Part shown: one piece after another, positions 6,272 through 10,054 of the stretch
How the letters are laid out: the number at the start of each line of letters is the position of its first letter
Numbering within the stretch: position 1 is the stretch's first letter
Source: Bacillota bacterium
GTDB lineage: Bacteria > Bacillota > Clostridia > Christensenellales > Aristaeellaceae
NCBI GenBank assembly: GCA_023413135.1
Contig: JAEZQK010000080.1
Span: forward strand, 1 to 10,054
DNA length: 10,054 nt
Direction of reading: 5' to 3'
Notes under the pieces: model-generated
Told to the model about the DNA's origin: nothing
The model's input: the letters and a program-made list of their open reading frames with translations, nothing else
Databases searched by the model: none
Program-made: the position numbers and the translations under genes

Positions 6272-6314
6272 TTTCCCCTTGGCATACCCTGCATGCAGGG
6301 ACAAAAGGGGGAAA
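6272..6314 (+). promoter_or_regulatory. Hairpin enclosing the ribosome binding site of the ZIP gene
   Basis: TTTCCCC (6272-6278) can pair with GGGGAAA (6308-6314), the sequence that serves as Shine-Dalgarno for ATG 6320. TT (6279-6280) can add two pairs with AA (6305-6306) if G6307 bulges. The loop contains a perfect 14-base palindrome, CCCTGCATGCAGGG (6287-6300), which can itself fold as a 5-bp stem with a CATG tetraloop. If formed in the mRNA the structure would hide the ribosome binding site. The palindrome could instead be a protein operator. Both roles are inference. Confidence 0.45.
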
Positions 6315-6319
6315 ACGCT

Positions 6320-7045
6320 ATGGACTATGGAGCGATGCTGCTTCTCAGCGCCAGCGCAGGCTTTCTGGGAACGGGGCTGGGCGGTCTGATTGCCGTCTTG
6401 CTGCCCCACCTTTCTTCCCGGGCCGTCAGCCGTATCCTGCACTTTACAGGCGGGCTGATGATCTCCATCGTCTGCTTTGAGCTTTTGCCGGAAGCGCTGC
6501 TTTTGCATCAGTCCACGGCCATTATTTCCCTGCTGGCCGGCATCTTTTTCATGCTTGCGTCCGATGTGATCCTTACGCGGTATGAACGGCACAGGGGCGG
6601 CAATTCCCTGCTCCGCTCCGGATTGTTGATCGGCATCGGCATCGCGCTGCACAACCTGCCGGAAGGGCTGGCGGTTGGCGCGGGATATGCCGACGCCCCG
6701 GTATTCGGCCTGGCGCTGTGCCTGGCAATCGTGCTCCACGATGTGCCGGAAGGCTTGTCCATGGCCCTGCCCTTACGAGAAGGCGGCATGAAGCTGTACC
6801 GGGTGCTGCTGGCTGCCTTGTTCAGCGGTCTCCCCACGCTGCTGGGCGCTTTCATCGGCCTGTATGCCGGCGGATTTGGGCATCAGGCGCTGTCTGCCTG
6901 CCTGGGGCTGGCCGGCGGGGCTATGCTGCAAATCACCTGCGCCGGCCTTTTGCCCGAGGCGCAGAAGAAAAGCGCGGGGCGCATAGAGACACTGCTTTTA
7001 TCCCTGGGCATCGTATCGGGATGCCTGCTGGCATTATGGTTATAG
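6320..7045 (+). CDS. ZIP family divalent metal transporter (ZupT/GufA-like)
   Basis: The 241-aa product is a ZIP-family membrane protein, predicted to move zinc or related divalent cations across the cytoplasmic membrane towards the cytosol. Hydrophobic segments cover most of the chain, consistent with about eight helices. The family signature is clear: HNLPEG (111-116) and HDVPEG (140-145) in the two central metal-binding helices, with further conserved FELLPEA (53-59) and LLPEA (210-214). The metal cannot be read from sequence. ATG 6320 is preceded by AAAGGGGGAAAA and starts directly in a membrane segment. The reading frame stays open back to an ATG at 6080, but that extension translates repeat copy B and is rejected. 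Sua5 starts 30 nt downstream, so the two are probably co-transcribed. No such transporter is usual in this block, so it may be a local insertion into a conserved cluster. Confidence 0.92.
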   Translation: MDYGAMLLLSASAGFLGTGLGGLIAVLLPHLSSRAVSRILHFTGGLMISIVCFELLPEALLLHQSTAIISLLAGIFFMLASDVILTRYERHRGGNSLLRSGLLIGIGIALHNLPEGLAVGAGYADAPVFGLALCLAIVLHDVPEGLSMALPLREGGMKLYRVLLAALFSGLPTLLGAFIGLYAGGFGHQALSACLGLAGGAMLQITCAGLLPEAQKKSAGRIETLLLSLGIVSGCLLALWL

Positions 7046-7075
7046 AACGAATGAAAAGTGAGGAGCCTGCCCTTA

Positions 7076-8131
7076 ATGGAAACCCGCTGCCTCCCTCCCA
7101 CCGATGAAGCCATACGATATGCGGCTGCCCTTTTGAAAAAGGGTGAGTTGGTGGCTTTCCCCACGGAAACGGTATATGGCCTGGGGGCCGATGCACTGAA
7201 CAGGCAGGCGGTCCTATCCATCTTTACCGCCAAGGAGCGCCCTGCGGACAATCCCCTCATCGTGCATATATCGGAAAGAGCGAATTTGGCCCCCTTATGC
7301 TATCCCAATGAAAAGGCCGTACGGTTGATGGATGCCTTCTGGCCCGGTCCGCTGACGCTGCTTATGAAAAAGACGGCAGCCGTGCCCAACGTCACTACCG
7401 CCGGCCTTGATACTGTGGCTGTCCGCATGCCCTCCCATCCCGTGGCCAGGGCCCTTTTGGATGCCTGCGGCTGCCCCATCGCCGCGCCCAGTGCCAACCG
7501 CAGCGGCCGGCCCAGCCCGACGAAGGCTTCGCATGTGATGGAGGATATGGCAGGCCGCATCCCGCTCATTTTGGACGGCGGCGCCTGCGATGTGGGTTTG
7601 GAATCTACCGTGGTGGACATGACCGGGGAGATCCCCCTGGTGCTGCGTCCCGGCGGCGTCACCCCGGAGATGCTGGCAGAAGTGTCAGGGCCCGTGGAAA
7701 CGGCAAGAAGCATCCTTGCGCCCCTTGCGCCGGGCGAAAATGCCCCTTCCCCCGGCATGCGCCACCGGCATTACGCTCCAAAGGGCTTGCTGACGCTGGT
7801 TTCAGGCAAGCCGGAAAACGTTATCAAAGCCTGTAAACGGCTGTATGACGATTCCCTGCAGGATGGCAAACAAGCGTGCATCCTTGCGCTTTCCGAGCAT
7901 ACAGCCGCCTATGGCACAAGATATGTGCAGGATATTGGAAGCTTGCACCACCCACAGGAGGTGGCGGCACGGCTCTTTGACGTGTTGCGCCGCATGGACC
8001 GGGAAGGCATCGGGTATATTTTCAGCGAAGTCGTGGAGGCAAACGGCCTGGGTCTCGCCATCATGAACCGGCTGGGCCGCGCCGCATCCTTCCGTTTTTT
8101 TGATGCGGATCAAACAATGTGGTTAACATAA
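7076..8131 (+). CDS. sua5: L-threonylcarbamoyladenylate synthase, Sua5 type
   Basis: Sua5 makes threonylcarbamoyl-AMP from threonine, bicarbonate and ATP, the first step of t6A modification at position 37 of ANN-decoding tRNAs. The product is 351 aa, matching the long two-domain Sua5 form rather than the short TsaC form of about 190 aa. The YrdC-like domain (about 1-205) shows PTETVYGLG (29-37), KERP (53-56), SANRSG (139-144) and LESTVVD (175-181). A proline-rich linker (PSPGMRHRHYAPKG) leads to the C-terminal Sua5 domain. ATG 7076 is preceded by GTGAGGAG (7058-7065) at 10 nt. The in-frame GTG at 7058 overlaps this ribosome binding site and is rejected. In Bacillus subtilis the orthologue ywlC also lies between prfA and ywlE, which supports the assignment. 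ywlE follows after 38 nt. Confidence 0.95.
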   Translation: METRCLPPTDEAIRYAAALLKKGELVAFPTETVYGLGADALNRQAVLSIFTAKERPADNPLIVHISERANLAPLCYPNEKAVRLMDAFWPGPLTLLMKKTAAVPNVTTAGLDTVAVRMPSHPVARALLDACGCPIAAPSANRSGRPSPTKASHVMEDMAGRIPLILDGGACDVGLESTVVDMTGEIPLVLRPGGVTPEMLAEVSGPVETARSILAPLAPGENAPSPGMRHRHYAPKGLLTLVSGKPENVIKACKRLYDDSLQDGKQACILALSEHTAAYGTRYVQDIGSLHHPQEVAARLFDVLRRMDREGIGYIFSEVVEANGLGLAIMNRLGRAASFRFFDADQTMWLT

Positions 8132-8169
8132 TACAAGCAGCCGCGATAATTTCCCCCTAAGGAGGTCGC

Positions 8170-8592
8170 ATGGCCCATATCTTGTTTCTGTGCACCGGCA
8201 ACACCTGCCGCAGTCCCATGGCCAAATGCCTGATGGAGGATCTGGTAAAACGCCTTGGCCTTGACATCACCTGCGACAGCGCGGGGCTGATCGCTTTTCC
8301 CGGCGCACCAGCGTCCCCCGGCGCACAGCGGGCCATGGCGGTCCGGGGCCTTTCCCTGCGCGGTCACCATGCCAAAAGGATTAATGCAGCCCTTGCGAAA
8401 AAGGCGGATGCAGTGCTGTGCATGACGGAAGCGCACCGGCGGGAATTCATGCAACGCTTCCCGGAATATGCCCACAAAGCACGTGTATTCATCAGGCCGG
8501 TGTCCGATCCCTTTGGCGGCAGTGACAGCCTGTATGTGCAGACGTCCAACCAATTGGCCTCCCTTTTGGAAGAATGGCTTCAAGAACATTGA
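8170..8592 (+). CDS. ywlE: Low-molecular-weight phosphatase, probable protein-arginine phosphatase (YwlE-like)
   Basis: The 140-aa product is a low-molecular-weight protein phosphatase. The P-loop CTGNTCRSP has nucleophile C8 and R14, and the general-acid loop SDPFGG supplies D113. The residue after the loop asparagine is Thr (T12). Tyrosine-specific members usually have Ile or Leu there, and in B. subtilis YwlE this Thr (T11) sets specificity for phosphoarginine. The most likely role is therefore removal of phosphate from arginines added by a McsB-type kinase, controlling protein quality and stress responses. No mcsB lies in the window, so this is inferred from one residue plus the conserved neighbourhood (ywlE follows sua5/ywlC in B. 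subtilis). AAGGAGG lies 4 nt before ATG 8170. No convincing terminator follows, so read-through towards rplM is possible. Confidence 0.9.
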   Translation: MAHILFLCTGNTCRSPMAKCLMEDLVKRLGLDITCDSAGLIAFPGAPASPGAQRAMAVRGLSLRGHHAKRINAALAKKADAVLCMTEAHRREFMQRFPEYAHKARVFIRPVSDPFGGSDSLYVQTSNQLASLLEEWLQEH

Positions 8593-8619
8593 TTTTCCTG
8601 AAAAATGCTTCATTTAGTC

Positions 8620-8649
8620 TTGACAAGCCATGGGAAAATATTATATGAT
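8620..8649 (+). promoter_or_regulatory. Predicted promoter for rplM-rpsI
   Basis: TTGACA (8620-8625), an exact -35 consensus, is followed after 18 bases by TATGAT (8644-8649), one mismatch from the -10 consensus. The expected start near 8656 gives an rplM leader of about 108 nt, long for a simple 5'UTR and consistent with a regulatory leader. Confidence 0.85.
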
Positions 8650-8655
8650 AGCGAT

Positions 8656-8740
8656 TGGCATCAATAGACTCCGCTAGCCCCGGGACTATTGACAATGGCG
8701 GACACATGCGACCATCATGGGTTCCGCAAACTTTTTTAGA
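8656..8740 (+). promoter_or_regulatory. Structured rplM leader, candidate L13 autoregulatory element
   Basis: Hairpin 1 pairs TCAATAG (8661-8667) with CTATTGA (8686-8692). Hairpin 2 pairs GCGGA (8698-8702) with TCCGC (8723-8727), with inner CATG/CATG (8705-8708, 8716-8719). AAAC and six Ts (8732-8737) follow, which looks like an attenuator. The loop of hairpin 1 contains a second TCCGC (8670-8674) that can also pair with GCGGA 8698-8702, extendable through T8675-G8697 and A8676-T8696. This would form a pseudoknot or an antiterminator excluding hairpin 2. An L13 leader RNA is an established class in Firmicutes. I cannot confirm that this matches its consensus, so the L13-binding role is inferred from position and structure. 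Confidence 0.55.
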
Positions 8741-8763
8741 CCTAATCCGAGGAGGAATACCTT

Positions 8764-9195
8764 TTGAAGACCTTTATGCCCAAGGCCGAGGCCATCCAGC
8801 GGAAATGGTATATTGTCGATGCAGACGGGCTGGCGCTGGGCCGTTTGGCCAGCCAGGTTGCCGGAATTCTTCGCGGCAAGCACAAAGCCATCTATACGCC
8901 CTTCATGGATACGGGCGACCATGTGATCATTATAAACGCCGACAAGGCGATCCTCACCGGCCGCAAGCTGGATCAGAAGATCTATTACAAGCATACCGGT
9001 TATCCGGGCGGCCTGAAAGAAACGCTCTACCGCAAGCTGATGGCCGATAAGCCTGAGTTCGCGGTGAAAAAGGCCATTGTTGGGATGCTTCCCAAAGGCC
9101 CCCTGGGCCGTAAAATGGCCACCAAGCTGCGGGTGTATGCCGGCACCGAGCACGGCCACGAAGCCCAGCAGCCCGAAAAACTCGAACTGAAGTGA
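8764..9195 (+). CDS. rplM: Large ribosomal subunit protein uL13
   Basis: L13 is an early-assembling 50S protein. The 143-aa product matches the family along its length: RKWYIVDADGLALGRLAS near the N-terminus, GDHVIIINADKAILTGRK, the YYKHTGYPGGLKE loop, and the signature AIVGMLPKGPLGRKM followed by LRVYAGTEHGHEAQQP. The start is TTG at 8764 (MKTFMPKAEA). Firmicute L13 proteins typically begin MKTYM, and GAGGAGG ends 8 nt upstream, so the TTG is preferred over the internal ATG four codons later. A weak start codon after a structured leader fits a gene under translational or attenuation control. It has its own promoter and shares a transcript with rpsI 23 nt downstream, the near-universal L13-S9 pair. 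Confidence 0.98.
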   Translation: MKTFMPKAEAIQRKWYIVDADGLALGRLASQVAGILRGKHKAIYTPFMDTGDHVIIINADKAILTGRKLDQKIYYKHTGYPGGLKETLYRKLMADKPEFAVKKAIVGMLPKGPLGRKMATKLRVYAGTEHGHEAQQPEKLELK

Positions 9196-9218
9196 CGCGG
9201 AAAGGAGCGTAATACAAC

Positions 9219-9611
9219 ATGGCTCAAGCAGATTTCAATGCCGTTGGCCGCCGTAAGAAGGCTGTTGCCCGCGTCCGTTTGGTGCCGGGTGAAGGCAAAA
9301 TCGTAATCAACCAGCGGGATATCGACAATTATTTCGGCCTGGAAACCCTCAAGATGACCGTTCGTCAGCCCCTGCAGCTCACCAACGCCGCCGGAAGCTT
9401 TGACATTCTGGTAAACGTTGTGGGCGGTGGCCTTACCGGCCAGTCCGGCGCTATCCGCCATGGCATCAGCCGCGCGCTGTGCAAGGCTGATCCCGAGCTG
9501 CGCGGTGCACTGAAAAAGGCCGGCTTCCTCACCCGTGATCCCCGGATGAAGGAACGTAAAAAGTACGGCCTCAAGGCTGCCCGCCGGGCTCCCCAGTTCT
9601 CCAAGCGCTAA
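9219..9611 (+). CDS. rpsI: Small ribosomal subunit protein uS9
   Basis: S9 is a 30S head protein whose C-terminal tail reaches the P-site tRNA. The 130-aa product is full length: GRRKKAVARVRL near the N-terminus, INQRDIDNYFG, the GGGLTGQSGAIRHGISRAL core, LTRDPRMKERKKYG, and the invariant C-terminal KAARRAPQFSKR ending in the P-site-contacting Lys-Arg. GAAAGGAGCG upstream of ATG 9219 is the ribosome binding site. The gene follows rplM by 23 nt and ends 15 nt before a strong intrinsic terminator, making rplM-rpsI a two-gene operon. Confidence 0.98.
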   Translation: MAQADFNAVGRRKKAVARVRLVPGEGKIVINQRDIDNYFGLETLKMTVRQPLQLTNAAGSFDILVNVVGGGLTGQSGAIRHGISRALCKADPELRGALKKAGFLTRDPRMKERKKYGLKAARRAPQFSKR

Positions 9612-9625
9612 ACCGTATACCTATC

Positions 9626-9652
9626 AGCCGCCGCGAAAACGGCGGCTTTTTT
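9626..9652 (+). terminator. Intrinsic terminator of the rplM-rpsI operon
   Basis: GCCGCCG (9627-9633), loop CGAAAA (9634-9639) and CGGCGGC (9640-9646) form a perfect 7-bp GC stem. It is extendable by A9626-T9647 and followed at once by six Ts (9647-9652). This is a textbook Rho-independent terminator. Confidence 0.96.
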
Positions 9653-9660
9653 ATTGCCAA

Positions 9661-9689
9661 TTGCAGGATGCTTACGGGTGTTCTATAAT
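9661..9689 (+). promoter_or_regulatory. Consensus-like promoter with no gene visible downstream
   Basis: TTGCAG (9661-9666), 17 bases, then a perfect TATAAT (9684-9689), directly after the rpsI terminator and reading rightwards. Transcription would begin near 9696 and cross a small inverted repeat (CGATTCA 9711-9717 with TGAATCG 9727-9733) and then the palindromic repeats. I see no supported gene before the window edge, so it either drives a gene beyond 10054 with a long leader or a non-coding RNA. Confidence 0.6.
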
Positions 9690-9765
9690 ACAGTCAAACA
9701 CACTTAATACCGATTCAAAGCATAAATGAATCGATGAACACTAGCGCATAGAATACAAGAATGCT

Positions 9766-9859
9766 CCGCTCGCTGTCATCCTGAGGAGCTTGCGACGAAG
9801 GATCTTGGCGATGCGTGAAACACAAGATCCTTCACTGCGTTCAGGATGACAGTTGGCGG
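9766..9859. repeat. Nested palindromic repeat of the TGTCATCCTGA type
   Basis: Outer arms CTGTCATCCTGA (9773-9784) and TCAGGATGACAG (9841-9852) match perfectly over 12 bp. Inner arms GAAGGATCTTG (9797-9807) and CAAGATCCTTC (9823-9833) match perfectly over 11 bp. CCGC (9766-9769) with GCGG (9856-9859) extends the base across a 3x3 internal loop. The whole folds into a long arm with internal loops at the spacers. Palindromes with this core (tgtcatcctgag...gaaggatc) are, from memory, common as dispersed intergenic repeats in varied bacterial genomes. Only one copy lies in this window. Confidence 0.8.
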
Positions 9860-10054
9860 GGTTATACTAATGGAGAACATTATTACGTCGATGGCCGTGA
9901 GGGATTTTTGCGCAATACAAGGAGACAAAGCGAGGCAACGCCGCGCTACGCTGGGTTCCGTAGCCCGGCTGCCGCCAGTGGCGGCAATAAGCCGGGCGGA
10001 GGAAGCTTGCGATACAAGCGATGCAAGCGGCAGCGCAGCAGCGCGCCGATTGAG
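9860..10054. other. GC-rich structured stretch at the window edge; no supported gene
   Basis: A composite hairpin pairs GCCCGGCT (9963-9970) with AGCCGGGC (9990-9997) and GCCGCC (9971-9976) with GGCGGC (9980-9985), with AATA (9986-9989) bulged. GCTTGC (10005-10010) and GCAAGC (10023-10028) form another stem, the same stem words as H3 of the two multi-hairpin elements. At least two + frames stay open to the edge: one from ATG 9846 or 9870, and the one containing GGA 9872. Such multi-frame openness is common in GC-rich repeats. No family is recognisable and no good ribosome binding site precedes the ATGs, so I do not call a gene. Confidence 0.4.

Noticed and set aside
6080..6319. 80-residue N-terminal extension of the ZIP protein
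   Set aside because: It translates repeat copy B and its flank. ATG 6320 has a ribosome binding site and starts at the first membrane helix.
7058..7075. Sua5 start at GTG 7058
   Set aside because: GTGAGGAG at 7058-7065 is the ribosome binding site for ATG 7076; six extra residues do not match the family.
8590..8612. Terminator after ywlE (TTTTC/GAAAA)
   Set aside because: The complementary words are separated by only two bases and no T-tract follows, so a stable terminator is unlikely.
9846..10054. Start of a gene at ATG 9846 or 9870
   Set aside because: The frame runs off the edge with no ribosome binding site, no recognisable family, and other frames equally open across hairpin-rich sequence.

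Overview
The window is GC-rich bacterial chromosome carrying a housekeeping block typical of Firmicutes, most likely class Clostridia. The gene order rho - rpmE - DUF1385 - prmC - prfA - (ZIP) - sua5 - ywlE - rplM - rpsI, the strong AGGAGG-type ribosome binding sites and the 'C+' zinc-type L31 support this. The order or genus cannot be fixed from the sequence. All genes I can support lie on the + strand.

Layout. Positions 2-145 are the C-terminus of an unidentified protein. A leader with competing inverted repeats (157-199) precedes rho, which encodes an unusually long Rho (722 aa) with a disordered insertion of about 300 residues between its N-terminal helical domain and its RNA-binding domain. 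A multi-hairpin intergenic repeat (copy A, 2416-2614) follows and overlaps the rho stop codon. A good promoter then drives rpmE (L31), which ends at an intrinsic terminator. DUF1385, prmC and prfA form a tight translationally coupled unit: a 4-nt overlap, then an 11-nt overlap, with the RF1 methyltransferase directly before its substrate RF1. A second copy of the same repeat (copy B, 6034-6244) separates prfA from a ZIP-family metal transporter, whose ribosome binding site lies inside a potential hairpin. Sua5 (tRNA t6A synthesis) and a YwlE-type low-molecular-weight phosphatase follow. A new promoter and a structured, attenuator-like leader precede rplM-rpsI (L13-S9), which ends at a textbook terminator. 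The last 440 bases have no gene I can support. They hold a consensus-like promoter, a nested palindromic repeat (9766-9859) and a GC-rich structured stretch running off the edge.

Functionally, most genes serve transcription termination or translation: Rho, L31, L13, S9, RF1 and its methyltransferase, and t6A modification. The phosphatase and metal transporter are regulatory or homeostatic.

The most interesting feature is the modular element present at 2416-2614 and 6034-6244. Five or six consecutive hairpins appear in the same order, with shared stem sequences, divergent loops and at least one compensatory base-pair change between copies. The rplM leader (mutually exclusive pairings next to a T-tract) and the long Rho insertion with seven YRQEP-like pentapeptides are the next best leads.
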